Shown: positions 1 to 6,657, counted from the stretch's first letter. The stretch is 7,365 nucleotides of DNA from Opitutus sp. GAS368 (GCA_945906115.1 CAMDQP010000050.1:1-7365); one strand, 5' to 3'. Notes: a model not told the origin generated them from the sequence alone. Translations and numbers: made by a program.

Positions 1-161
1 TAAGCCGCGTCTACGAGGAGATCGACCGCCTCGAACGCACCGAGGTGCGCATCCGCGAATCCGTCGTCTACGAAAGCTATCGCCTCGTCTGGGCCGCCCT
101 CGCCGGGGTGCTCCTCCTTCTCGAACTCGGCTGGGGCCTCCTGCGCCCCCGCGCTCCCTGA
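1..161 (+). CDS. batA: BatA-like VWA-domain protein, C-terminal end (5' truncated)
   Basis: Reading from base 3, an open frame runs in from the left edge and stops at TGA 159-161, giving 52 residues. It starts SRVYEEIDRLERTEVRIRES and ends in a hydrophobic helix (about residues 31-47, LVWAALAGVLLLLELGWGLL) followed by a short RPRAP tail. The pattern 'YEEIDRLERTEV' followed by a last membrane helix is typical of the C-terminus of BatA-type VWA proteins, where it follows the VWA domain and anchors the protein in the inner membrane. Its stop lies 3 nt before the batB start, as expected for batA in a batABCDE operon. The VWA domain and MIDAS residues are outside the window, so the assignment rests on this tail and on the four bat genes that follow. 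It could in principle be another VWA or aerotolerance-regulator protein. Confidence 0.72.
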   Translation, partial: SRVYEEIDRLERTEVRIRESVVYESYRLVWAALAGVLLLLELGWGLLRPRAP

Positions 162-164
162 GCC

Positions 165-1178
165 ATGGAAACCGCCGACTTCCATTTCGAGCACCCGTGG
201 GTGCTGACCGTCGCCATCCTCGGCGGCCTCCTCCTCTTCGTCGCACTGTGCTGGGCGGAGCGCCGGCGTCGCCGGGGCCTCGCTGGTTTCGCGGCGGCTC
301 GTCTGCTCGATCGACTCACCGCCGGCTATTCCTCCGCGCGCCGCCGCACGAAGGACGTCGCCCTTTCGGTCGCCTTTGCGTTACTCGTCGCCTGTTTCGC
401 TGGGCCGCGCTGGGGGGTGGAGGTGTCGCAACAAAAAGGCGCCACAGAGGACGTGGTCTTCGCGCTAGATGTCTCCAAGTCGATGCTCGTCGCCGACATG
501 AGCCCGACGCGCCTCGCCCGGGCCAAGGTCGCCATTGCCAACTTCATCCGCCGCAAGGGCACCGGCAACGTTGGGCTCATCGCGTTCTCGGGCCAAGCCT
601 TCCTGCAGTGCCCGCTGACGCGCGACTACGACGCATTCTTCCGCACCCTCGAGGAGACCGACACCGGCAGCATCCAGGTCGCGGGCACCGACATTGGCCG
701 CGCGATTGAGGAAGCCGAGCTGGCCTTTTACTCCAACCGCAACCGCAAGTTGCTCATCATCCTCACCGACGGCGAAGACCTCGAGGCTGGCGGCATCGAG
801 ATGGCCAAGAAACTCAAGCGCAAGGGTCTCGTGGTGCACGCCGTGGGCGTCGGCACGCCTTCCGGCGGACCAATCCGCGTCATCAGCTCCGCAGGTTCGA
901 TCGAAACGCTGAAGGATAAGGAGGGCGCGGAAGTCTTGAGCCGACTCGACGAGAAGACCCTCGGCGGGATTGCGGACGCTGCCGGTGGCCGCTTTGTCCG
1001 GCTCGGGCAGGCTGGCGAAGGTATGGAAGCGCTCCGACTCGCGATCCAGGCCGGCACCGACGAACAGGGCACAGGGCGTCGCGGCATCCCGCGCGAAGAA
1101 TGGTTCATCGGCGCCGCCCTTCTCCTGCTCGTCCTCGAATCGCTCATCTCCACCCGCCGCAAGACTACTTCACCATGA
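165..1178 (+). CDS. batB: BatB-like membrane-anchored VWA-domain protein
   Basis: A 337-residue protein with two N-terminal membrane helices (about 13-30 and 65-80), a periplasm- or cytoplasm-facing VWA domain (about 95-285) and one C-terminal helix (about 313-328). The metal-ion-dependent adhesion site looks intact: D102-x-S104-x-S106 (DVSKS), T175 (AGTDIG) and D202 (LTDGED). Metal-dependent ligand binding is therefore plausible. Length and layout fit BatB of the Bacteroides aerotolerance cluster, whose VWA proteins are thought to form a membrane complex with BatA and to work with a MoxR ATPase. The ATG at 165 follows the batA stop by 3 nt and has no clear Shine-Dalgarno site, so translation is probably coupled. 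The stop overlaps the batC start as ATGA (1175-1178). VWA proteins are hard to tell apart by sequence alone. The batB call rests on order and on the short N-terminal part before the VWA domain. Confidence 0.88.
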   Translation: METADFHFEHPWVLTVAILGGLLLFVALCWAERRRRRGLAGFAAARLLDRLTAGYSSARRRTKDVALSVAFALLVACFAGPRWGVEVSQQKGATEDVVFALDVSKSMLVADMSPTRLARAKVAIANFIRRKGTGNVGLIAFSGQAFLQCPLTRDYDAFFRTLEETDTGSIQVAGTDIGRAIEEAELAFYSNRNRKLLIILTDGEDLEAGGIEMAKKLKRKGLVVHAVGVGTPSGGPIRVISSAGSIETLKDKEGAEVLSRLDEKTLGGIADAAGGRFVRLGQAGEGMEALRLAIQAGTDEQGTGRRGIPREEWFIGAALLLLVLESLISTRRKTTSP

Positions 1179-2146
1179 AAAATCTGCTTCCGTTGCTCTT
1201 CCTGATGTCGGCCGGCCTCGCGGCCGACAAGGCTCCCGTCGATGAGCTCGCCAAGCTCGACGCGCGCGAGCTCCACAACCGCGGCACGCAACGCCTCGCT
1301 GAGGGCGACCTCGCCGGCGCCGAAGAAGCCCTCCGCGCCTCGCTCGGCCGCGACATCGACCCAATGCGCCCACCCGCCTTGCATAACCTCGGCCACGTCC
1401 GCTTTGGTAAGGGCAAGACCGTGCTCGGCGGTAAGACCGCTGGCGACGTGACCGAACTTTCTATTGCGCGCTCCTACCTAGAGGCCGCCGATGCGGATAT
1501 CTCGGATATGAAGGACCAGATCGAGTTACTCGATAAGGCCAAGGCCGAGGGCCGCGAGCCCGACTACGTCCCGGCCACATCCGCGCTCGGCGGCGGCATC
1601 AGCACCTTCCGGACGATCAAGAAGCTCATCCCGAAGGAGGAAGCCATGGTCACCAAGCGCAACGGCGTCGTCGCCACCTGGACTCGCTCGGTCAGCGATT
1701 TCCGTGGCGCCCATGAGCTCGACGCAGCCGACGCGCAGGCCAAGGCGAACGCCGACGCGATTGAGGAGTTACTCCGCGCCTTGCGTCGTGAAACCAACGC
1801 GCTCGAGGAAGCCATCGAAGCCCAACGGAAGAAACTCGAAGAACTCCGCGCCGTAATCCAGGAACTCATCAAGCGCATCCCGGACGACAAACTGCCGCAG
1901 AACGCCGAGGGCGACGAAGAGGACGACGAGAATTTCCTCCCGCCAGAGCGCCAGAAGCCAAAGGCAGGCAACGGCGACCCCAAGGAGGGTAAGCCGGGCG
2001 AGGAAAAAAAGATGACCGAACAGGAAGCCCGCGGCTCCCTGGAAGGCCTGAAGAACGAATTCGGCCGCAAGATGCCGGCTGGCGGTCAGGACGGCAAGGG
2101 GGGCAACGGCGGCAAACCCACCGACAAGAAGGGTAAGGATTACTGA
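1175..2146 (+). CDS. batC: BatC-like TPR/coiled-coil protein
   Basis: A 323-residue protein starting at the ATG in the ATGA overlap with batB. An in-frame ATG/GTG further upstream is disfavoured because this start gives a clean signal peptide (MKNLLPLLFLMSAGLAADKA, cleavage near 17-18). Residues 32-60 and 67-80 (ELHNRGTQRLAEGDLAGAEE; PALHNLGHVRFGKG) look like a TPR unit and the start of a second. These are separated from a coiled coil (about 187-233) by about 100 residues I do not recognise. The tail is acidic (244-253), then Lys/Gly-rich. It contains a conserved-looking helix (MTEQEARGSLEGLKNEFGRK, 280-299) and ends in GKDY, resembling the EA-x-x-x-L helix and basic-D-aromatic ending of Bacteroidetes BatC. 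Position between batB and batD supports the call. Likely exported to the periplasm as a protein-interaction partner of the other Bat proteins. Exact function is unknown. Confidence 0.8.
   Translation: MKNLLPLLFLMSAGLAADKAPVDELAKLDARELHNRGTQRLAEGDLAGAEEALRASLGRDIDPMRPPALHNLGHVRFGKGKTVLGGKTAGDVTELSIARSYLEAADADISDMKDQIELLDKAKAEGREPDYVPATSALGGGISTFRTIKKLIPKEEAMVTKRNGVVATWTRSVSDFRGAHELDAADAQAKANADAIEELLRALRRETNALEEAIEAQRKKLEELRAVIQELIKRIPDDKLPQNAEGDEEDDENFLPPERQKPKAGNGDPKEGKPGEEKKMTEQEARGSLEGLKNEFGRKMPAGGQDGKGGNGGKPTDKKGKDY
1634..1648 (+). promoter_or_regulatory. Possible internal ribosome binding site and ATG in batC
   Basis: AAGGAGG (1634-1640), a 7-nt match to the anti-Shine-Dalgarno core, lies 5 nt before an in-frame ATG (1646-1648, codon 158 of batC). 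It is the best Shine-Dalgarno/start pair I see in the plus-strand block. Use would give a 166-residue, signal-less product with only the coiled coil and tail. The same bases encode Lys-Glu-Glu, a common codon run, so it may be chance. Confidence 0.25.
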
Positions 2147-2150
2147 GATG
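2135..2150 (+). promoter_or_regulatory. Ribosome binding site and start of batD
   Basis: AAGGA (2135-2139) lies 8 nt before the ATG at 2148, which begins 1 nt after the batC stop codon (TGA 2144-2146). The Shine-Dalgarno site is inside the last codons of batC, so batD can initiate independently as well as by coupling. This supports 2148 as the start, together with the signal peptide that follows directly. Confidence 0.6.
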
Positions 2151-3821
2151 CGCCGCCTGTTCGCCCTCTGCTTCGCCCTGCTCCTCGGCCTCACCGCCGG
2201 GGCGGAGGATCGCGTCAGCTGGGAGATCACGCCGCGCGTCACGGCGCCTGGCCAGCCGTTCCGCCTCCAGATCATCATCGAATCGGACGTCATCCTCGGT
2301 GGTGCGCAACAGGCGGGGAAGGAAATCCGACCCCCGCGTGGCATGGCCCTGCGTCTCTCTGGCCAGATTGTCCGCTCGGACTCCAACGAAGCCACCATCA
2401 ACTACTCCGGCGTCGCTCCCGAGCAGGAAGGCGAATACATCATCCCGGCTTTCAACCTACGCTTCGCCCGCAAGATGATCGCCGTGCCGGAGATCAAACT
2501 CATGGTCAGCAAGAGCGTAGCCTACCGCCGGACCGCCCAAGCGCGCGCCGAACTCATCATCCCTGACCGCACCTTCTACGTCGGTGAACTGATCCGCGGT
2601 TCAATCCTGATGCGGGGCGGCGAAGAAGAAGCCGTCGTGGCCAGCTTCGGCCTCGAATCCCTGGCCGAAAGTTTCAGCCTTGCCGTGACCGGGGACCGCC
2701 AGCCGCTACCCGACGAGCTCGGGCAGGGCATGCAGACGACTTTCGAACTCACCCCCATCCGCGAAGGCGTGAGCGAGCTCTCACTCAACGGCACGATGCT
2801 TATCCAGGGAGTCGCACTCAACGCCTTCAGTAACACCGGGCGTGATCGCCCCTTTGCCTTCCGCCGCAAACTCACCGTCGCACACGTGCCCGAGCGCGGC
2901 CGCCCCGCCGACTGGTCCGGCGCCATCGGCACCTTCGCCGCCGAAGCCGTGCAGATTTCCAAAGATAAGCCCGAAGTCGGCGAACCGATTCGCCTACGCG
3001 CCATCCTCACCGGCACGGGCAACCTCGACCGCCTGATCACGCCCGAGATTCCCAGCAGCGAGCAGTGGGATATCCTGCCGGCGCAGGAACGCCGCCGTAG
3101 CTCCGAAGCTCAGCGTTTCTTCGCCTACACGCTCGTCCCGCGCCTGCCGGGCAAGTTACTCACGCCGGCGATTCGCTTCTCGACCTTCGACCCGCTGACG
3201 AAGCAATACGCCCGGATCGAGTTCAAGCCCATCGAAGTCGCCGTCACCGGGAACGCCCCGACAAAAGTCGACCTCATCACCGCCGACCCCGCGGCCCCCG
3301 CTGGCCTGAAGAAGAAAACCGTGACGGGCTTAGCCCCGCCAGAACCGCGCCGTACCTCCGCGCTCTTTGTCGGCGCATCTTCCACGGCGCTCGCGGCTTC
3401 GCCGGCCTTCTGGTCGGGCAATGTCTTCCTGGTCACACTCCTCCTCGTGCTGACCGCTGGGGTGTTCACTCTCGGATACCTGGCGGCTCACCCAGAAATC
3501 CGCATCCGCCGACGCGCCCGCTCGATTCTGCGCGCCTCGCTCGTCGCCGGCGCCACCGCTCGTCGCCAAGGCGACGGCCGCGCCTTCGCCCTGTCTGTCG
3601 CCCGCGCCCTGCAGGTCGGCAGCGCGGCGCTGCTGGGCGCCGAAGAAGCCGCAATGACCCAGAGCGATGTTGAACGAGCGCTCCCGGGCGCCGACCGGCC
3701 CTTACTCGATAGCCTCTTCATTCGGGCCTACGGCGAACGCTTCGCCGCGGGTGCTCCGGACGCCACCACCGACGCCGACGCCGCCCTGGCGCTCGTCCGC
3801 CGACTGCTCGCCCTGCTATGA
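2148..3821 (+). CDS. batD: BatD-like exported, membrane-anchored protein
   Basis: A 557-residue protein with an N-terminal signal peptide (MRRLFALCFALLLGLTAGAE, cleavage near 18-19), a long extracytoplasmic part (about 20-420), one membrane helix (about 424-446) and a cytoplasmic tail of about 110 residues. The extracytoplasmic part looks like successive beta-rich modules. The segment PGKLLTPAIRF followed by STFDPLTKQYARIE (334-358) matches the BatD pattern 'P-x-h-P-A-h-x-F-x-x-FDP-x-x-x-x-Y'. The early motif VSWEITPRVTAPGQPFRLQI (23-42) also fits the start of BatD proteins (oxygen-tolerance family). Length, topology and place after batC agree with this family. BatD probably presents a large periplasmic scaffold to BatA, BatB, BatC and BatE; no enzymatic motif is visible. 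The stop overlaps the batE start as ATGA (3818-3821). Confidence 0.88.
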   Translation: MRRLFALCFALLLGLTAGAEDRVSWEITPRVTAPGQPFRLQIIIESDVILGGAQQAGKEIRPPRGMALRLSGQIVRSDSNEATINYSGVAPEQEGEYIIPAFNLRFARKMIAVPEIKLMVSKSVAYRRTAQARAELIIPDRTFYVGELIRGSILMRGGEEEAVVASFGLESLAESFSLAVTGDRQPLPDELGQGMQTTFELTPIREGVSELSLNGTMLIQGVALNAFSNTGRDRPFAFRRKLTVAHVPERGRPADWSGAIGTFAAEAVQISKDKPEVGEPIRLRAILTGTGNLDRLITPEIPSSEQWDILPAQERRRSSEAQRFFAYTLVPRLPGKLLTPAIRFSTFDPLTKQYARIEFKPIEVAVTGNAPTKVDLITADPAAPAGLKKKTVTGLAPPEPRRTSALFVGASSTALAASPAFWSGNVFLVTLLLVLTAGVFTLGYLAAHPEIRIRRRARSILRASLVAGATARRQGDGRAFALSVARALQVGSAALLGAEEAAMTQSDVERALPGADRPLLDSLFIRAYGERFAAGAPDATTDADAALALVRRLLALL

Positions 3822-4579
3822 GGATCCTCGCCTGCCTGCTCCTCTGCTGGGTGACATCGCTTGGTGCCGCCGAGGACCGCGCCCTCTCCGCCGCGGAGAC
3901 CGCCTATGCCAAAGGTGATTATGCGACCGCCGTTGAGCAATGGTCAGAGGAAGCCCTCAAGGAGGGCGTTACGGCCGGCCGGCTCTCCGCGCTCGGCAAC
4001 GCCGAGTGGCGACTGGGACGTAAGGGACGCGCGATGGTCTGCTGGGAACGCGCGTTGCTGCTGGATCCCTTTGACCCCGTCGCGCTCGCAGGTATCCGCC
4101 ATGCGCTCAACGCCGGCGGCACCGAACGCCCCACTTTCACCTGGACCGAAAACTATGCGGCGTTCCTGACCGCCGATGTGTGGCTCATCCTCGCCACCCT
4201 CTCCTTCTGGATCGCCTTCTTGTGCATCGTCGTCCCGCGGCTCCGCCGCCGTTCCGCGAGCGAAGGCAATCATCGCACCCGTGTGATCTCGCTGACCCTG
4301 CTCGTACTCTGCATCCCCGGACTCTGGGGCTGCCGCGTGCTTTCCGCTCGCGCAGTCGTCCGCAAGACCGAGATCTCGCTACGGCTCACACCGACCCAGT
4401 TCGGCGAACCCCTGAACAGCGTCGCCGAAGGCGACGTCGTCCGCACGGGTCGTCCCTTCAACGGACACGTCCGCGTGACCACCGCCGACGGCAAGACTGG
4501 CTGGCTGCGCGCTGGCGAGATTGAGACCGTCCGCGGCGCCGGACTGCCGGCGGATCTGGACCAGAAGGCGGCACCCTGA
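3818..4579 (+). CDS. batE: BatE-like protein: TPR, two membrane helices, SH3-like domain
   Basis: A 253-residue protein starting in an ATGA overlap with batD. It has a signal peptide (MRILACLLLCWVTSLGAAED, 1-20) and two TPR-like repeats (about 22-91), with the motifs AETAYAKGDYATAVEQW and LGNAEWRLGRKGRAMVCWER and ending at LLLDPFDP. Two membrane helices follow (about 119-139 and 155-172). A C-terminal bacterial SH3-like domain (about 177-238) includes the pattern LNSVAEGDVV followed by GHVRVTTADGKTGWLRAGEI. This TPR-TM-TM-SH3 layout is that of BatE from Bacteroidetes aerotolerance clusters. With an uncleaved or cleaved N-terminal helix the TPR part would be periplasmic, and by helix count so would the SH3 domain, where it could bind peptides or cell-wall material. 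Last gene of the bat series. No Shine-Dalgarno site was seen, so translation is likely coupled. Confidence 0.85.
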   Translation: MRILACLLLCWVTSLGAAEDRALSAAETAYAKGDYATAVEQWSEEALKEGVTAGRLSALGNAEWRLGRKGRAMVCWERALLLDPFDPVALAGIRHALNAGGTERPTFTWTENYAAFLTADVWLILATLSFWIAFLCIVVPRLRRRSASEGNHRTRVISLTLLVLCIPGLWGCRVLSARAVVRKTEISLRLTPTQFGEPLNSVAEGDVVRTGRPFNGHVRVTTADGKTGWLRAGEIETVRGAGLPADLDQKAAP

Positions 4580-4624
4580 GCCTTTCGCCTTGGAGTGCGG
4601 GGCCGGCTCGGCTTGGATGTTGAG

Positions 4625-5770
4625 GTGCGCCTCCTCGACCGCCACGTCTTGACCGAAACCGCCGTCGCCGGCGGGGCCGCCACGGGCGCGTTCGTGTTCG
4701 TGTTGGTCGCGGGCAATATCCTTTCTCAAGTCTCGAGCGCCATCGCCAGCGGGCGCGTTAGCGGGTGGGAAGGGCTTGAACTCGTCGGCCTGCTCATCCC
4801 CGGCGTGCTCCCCTATGCGCTGCCACTCGGGCTCCTGACCGGAGTACTCATCGCGTTCGGACGCATGAGCTCCCAGCAGGAACTCACCGCCATGAAGGCC
4901 AGTGGGCGTAGCCTCGGACGCATCGCTCGTCCGGCCCTCCTCCTCGCCGCCGGCCTCGCGCTGCTCTCCGCATGGCTCAACCTCGAGGTCGCCCCTTCCG
5001 CCAACACGGAATACCGCCGCCTGCTACTGGGGTCGGCGAAGGATAATCCCGCTTCGGTCATCGTGCCCGGTAAACTCAACCGGCAGTTTCCCGGTATGGT
5101 AATCCGCGCCACCGAACGCGACGGCGAGGTCCTCCGCGACTTCTGGCTCTGGAGCGTCGATGAGCGCGGCCGCCTGACGCAGACTGTCCACGCCCGCGAA
5201 GCGCGCCTCGCTCCCGCCGTCAACGGCCAGGGCGAAGGTATCCTTCGGGTAGAGCTAACCGACGCGCGCCTCGAGAAACGCCAGCCCGGCGATGTGACCT
5301 TCGCCAGCCCGTCCTCGTTCATCCAAGCCAAGACAACCTTCCTCGAGTTCCCGGCCTCGGGTATCTTTAAGGATGGGGGGAACTTCCAGCGTAAGCTCCG
5401 CTGGCTCACGACCTCGGAGCTCCTCGACGCCATCGATAAAGGCTGGCAGGTCGCGCCGAACGCCACCCGCAAAGAGAAGGAGCAGGGGCAGATGCTGGCG
5501 ATGACGCAGCTCATGTCGCACCTCGCCAGTGCCTTCTCGGTCTTCTCACTCGCCTTCCTCGCCGTGCCGCTGGCCGTGCGCGTCGGCCGCTCCGAGACGT
5601 TCGTCAACGCCGCCATCGCCCTGGCCGTCGCCCTCACCTATTATCTGCTGACCTCAATGGCCGCCTACGTGAAGGACCCGGACCTAAGGCCCGACCTGCT
5701 GATCTGGCTACCGAACGTCGTGGTCGTCGGCCTGGCTTGGACGCTCCTGCGCCGCGCCGCGCGCCACTGA
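4625..5770 (+). CDS. LptF/LptG-family LPS export permease (YjgP/YjgQ)
   Basis: From GTG 4625 this gives 381 residues, normal for LptF/LptG, the paired inner-membrane subunits that with the LptB ATPase extract lipopolysaccharide and pass it to LptC/LptA. The N-terminus MRLLDRHVLTET matches the family's 'hhDRYhhRE' start. The family segment GRMSSQQELTAMKASG (79-94) sits between helices 2 and 3. Helices lie near 13-34, 56-78 and 101-119, then a soluble periplasmic beta-jellyroll part, then three helices near the end (about 300-370). An upstream in-frame GTG at 4595 would add 10 residues, but its only GGA touches the start codon. For 4625, GGA (4615-4617) lies 7 nt upstream. Sequence alone does not tell LptF from LptG, and the partner gene is not in the window. 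It follows batE by 45 nt and may share its transcript. Confidence 0.9.
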   Translation: MRLLDRHVLTETAVAGGAATGAFVFVLVAGNILSQVSSAIASGRVSGWEGLELVGLLIPGVLPYALPLGLLTGVLIAFGRMSSQQELTAMKASGRSLGRIARPALLLAAGLALLSAWLNLEVAPSANTEYRRLLLGSAKDNPASVIVPGKLNRQFPGMVIRATERDGEVLRDFWLWSVDERGRLTQTVHAREARLAPAVNGQGEGILRVELTDARLEKRQPGDVTFASPSSFIQAKTTFLEFPASGIFKDGGNFQRKLRWLTTSELLDAIDKGWQVAPNATRKEKEQGQMLAMTQLMSHLASAFSVFSLAFLAVPLAVRVGRSETFVNAAIALAVALTYYLLTSMAAYVKDPDLRPDLLIWLPNVVVVGLAWTLLRRAARH

Positions 5771-5789
5771 GCCCGCTCAGCGGTCGCGC
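5759..5789. terminator. Hairpin between convergent genes, possible bidirectional terminator
   Basis: CTGAG (5767-5771) and CTCAG (5776-5780) form a 5-bp stem with a CCCG loop. After one A/C mismatch, two C-G pairs and a G-U pair follow, and with one bulge the pairing extends to 5759/5789. The two arms contain the stop codons of the permease (TGA 5768-5770) and of ctaG (TCA on this strand, 5777-5779). There is no T-tract on either side, so it is not a classical intrinsic terminator. It could slow polymerase or protect 3' ends, or be chance in GC-rich DNA. Confidence 0.3.
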
Positions 5790-6568
5790 TGGTACCAAGC
5801 GAAGAAGGCGTACGCCATGCAGCCGAGGGCAAAGACCTCGTTGAATCCCTTCATGACGACGGCCCCCAAGATCATATCGGCCGCGGCGGAAAGGCTACTA
5901 ATGCGCGGGGCGAGCCGGTAGGTCTCGTAGATGGGGTGGTCGCCGAAGATGAGCACGGCCCAGATGGGGAGGTCAGCAATCATCAAGGCGAAGCAGTAGA
6001 ACATCGCCATCCCGTAACCGATCCGCGGGAGCAGGACCGACATGGAGAACAGCGGCCAGACCATCAGAATGGCCGGAAGGAACATCGACCAGTGCTCCAG
6101 CACGTGGAGCGGACGGCTGCGCAGCGCAGCCTCATAGAGCTCCGGGAAATGCCACATCGAGAAGCAGAGCGTGAAGATGAGCACGCCCGGGACTGGGCCG
6201 GTCAGGAAGCGCAGCGCGCGCGTGAGGCGCGGACGGCCGCCCAGGAGCCAACCGTCGATGAATTCCGGCGGGAGGCCCGTGACGATGAGGGGCGCGGAAA
6301 TATAGATCAGCAGCATGTGCTGCAGCATGTGCGCCCAGAACAGGAAGCTTTCGCCCAGTTGATCCAAGGGTGAGCCGACGGCGATGTAGGCAACCAGCAC
6401 GCCGAGATGGAAGCGGACCGCGTACCAGACGGGATACTCCGTCCGACCGGGGAGGAAACGTGCCCGGAATGGACCGCACATGAGCGCGTGAGCCCAGCAC
6501 GCTCCCACGACCAGGAGCAGCAGCAGCGGCTCCGTGTGCCAGTGGAGGGGGATACTCATCCCTTTCAT
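5777..6568 (-). CDS. ctaG: Cytochrome c oxidase assembly protein, Caa3_CtaG family
   Basis: A 263-residue polytopic protein with about seven membrane helices (near 14-31, 47-66, 73-95, 124-141, 160-179, 186-208 and 227-256). Family hallmarks are the N-terminal LHWHTEP, the helix HMLQHMLLIYISAPLIVTGLPP-like start (H80, H84), FSMWHFPELYEAAL (H140) and H155-x-x-x-H159. These match the CtaG proteins of caa3-type oxidases, which act in oxidase assembly, probably at the CuA/CuB copper step; the detailed role is not settled. This family is distinct from the Cox11-type CtaG. Start choice is open: ATG 6568 (used here), ATG 6559 three codons later, or TTG 6595. None has a well-spaced Shine-Dalgarno site, though AAAGGG directly precedes 6559. 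It lies downstream of subunits III and IV but behind a terminator, and converges on the permease with a 6-nt gap. Confidence 0.9.
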   Translation of the reverse strand: MKGMSIPLHWHTEPLLLLLVVGACWAHALMCGPFRARFLPGRTEYPVWYAVRFHLGVLVAYIAVGSPLDQLGESFLFWAHMLQHMLLIYISAPLIVTGLPPEFIDGWLLGGRPRLTRALRFLTGPVPGVLIFTLCFSMWHFPELYEAALRSRPLHVLEHWSMFLPAILMVWPLFSMSVLLPRIGYGMAMFYCFALMIADLPIWAVLIFGDHPIYETYRLAPRISSLSAAADMILGAVVMKGFNEVFALGCMAYAFFAWYQRDR

Positions 6569-6606
6569 ATGAAGCCGAGGCTGGCTGACCCGCAAGCGTG
6601 GGCACG

Positions 6607-6635
6607 AAAAAGGCCTCCGCCGGTGCGGAGGCCTT
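6607..6635 (-). terminator. Rho-independent terminator after oxidase subunit IV
   Basis: A perfect 11-bp inverted repeat, AAGGCCTCCGC (6610-6620) and GCGGAGGCCTT (6625-6635), is separated by a 4-nt loop. On the minus strand it is followed by a T-tract (plus-strand A 6607-6611, so TTTTT partly within the stem). It lies 22 nt past the subunit IV stop codon and 38 nt before the first ATG of ctaG. On the plus strand no T-tract follows, so it acts on minus-strand transcripts only. Confidence 0.9.
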
Positions 6636-6657
6636 CGTCAGGCAATCGACATCGACC

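Noticed and set aside
1100..1174. Extended batC start 25 codons upstream
   Set aside because: It would overlap batB by about 80 nt and bury the signal peptide. The ATG at 1175 in the ATGA overlap gives a clean exported protein.
1769..2401. Minus-strand open frame (210 codons) across the batC/batD junction
   Set aside because: It has no recognisable motif and crosses two real genes with signal peptides and coupled starts. It is a GC-rich shadow frame.
4319..4339. PGLWGC in BatE as a possible lipobox
   Set aside because: It is at residue 172, far from the N-terminus, and has Trp at the -2 position. It lies at the end of the second membrane helix and is not a lipoprotein signal.
4590..4625. 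Possible promoter before the permease (TTGGAG, 17 nt, TTGGAT)
   Set aside because: Each box matches only about 3 of 6 consensus bases, and the transcript would start at the GTG itself. Chance in this composition is more likely.
4813..5637. Long open frame on the minus strand (274 codons) inside the permease gene
   Set aside because: It is Ser/Arg-rich with no domain or signal, and it is a shadow of a well-supported GC-rich gene on the other strand.
5936..6373. Plus-strand open frame (145 codons) opposite ctaG
   Set aside because: It is highly charged (His/Glu/Arg) and antisense to a clear seven-helix protein. It is explained by complementary coding.
6564..6595. Possible ctaG promoter (TTGCGG with CATATG or TATGAA)
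   Set aside because: Spacing (18 or 20 nt) and base matches are poor and the -10 would overlap the start codon. I do not call it.
6610..6635. Hairpin as a terminator on the plus strand too
   Set aside because: The plus-strand side is followed by CGTCAGG with no T-tract, and no plus-strand gene ends nearby. Only the minus-strand direction is supported.
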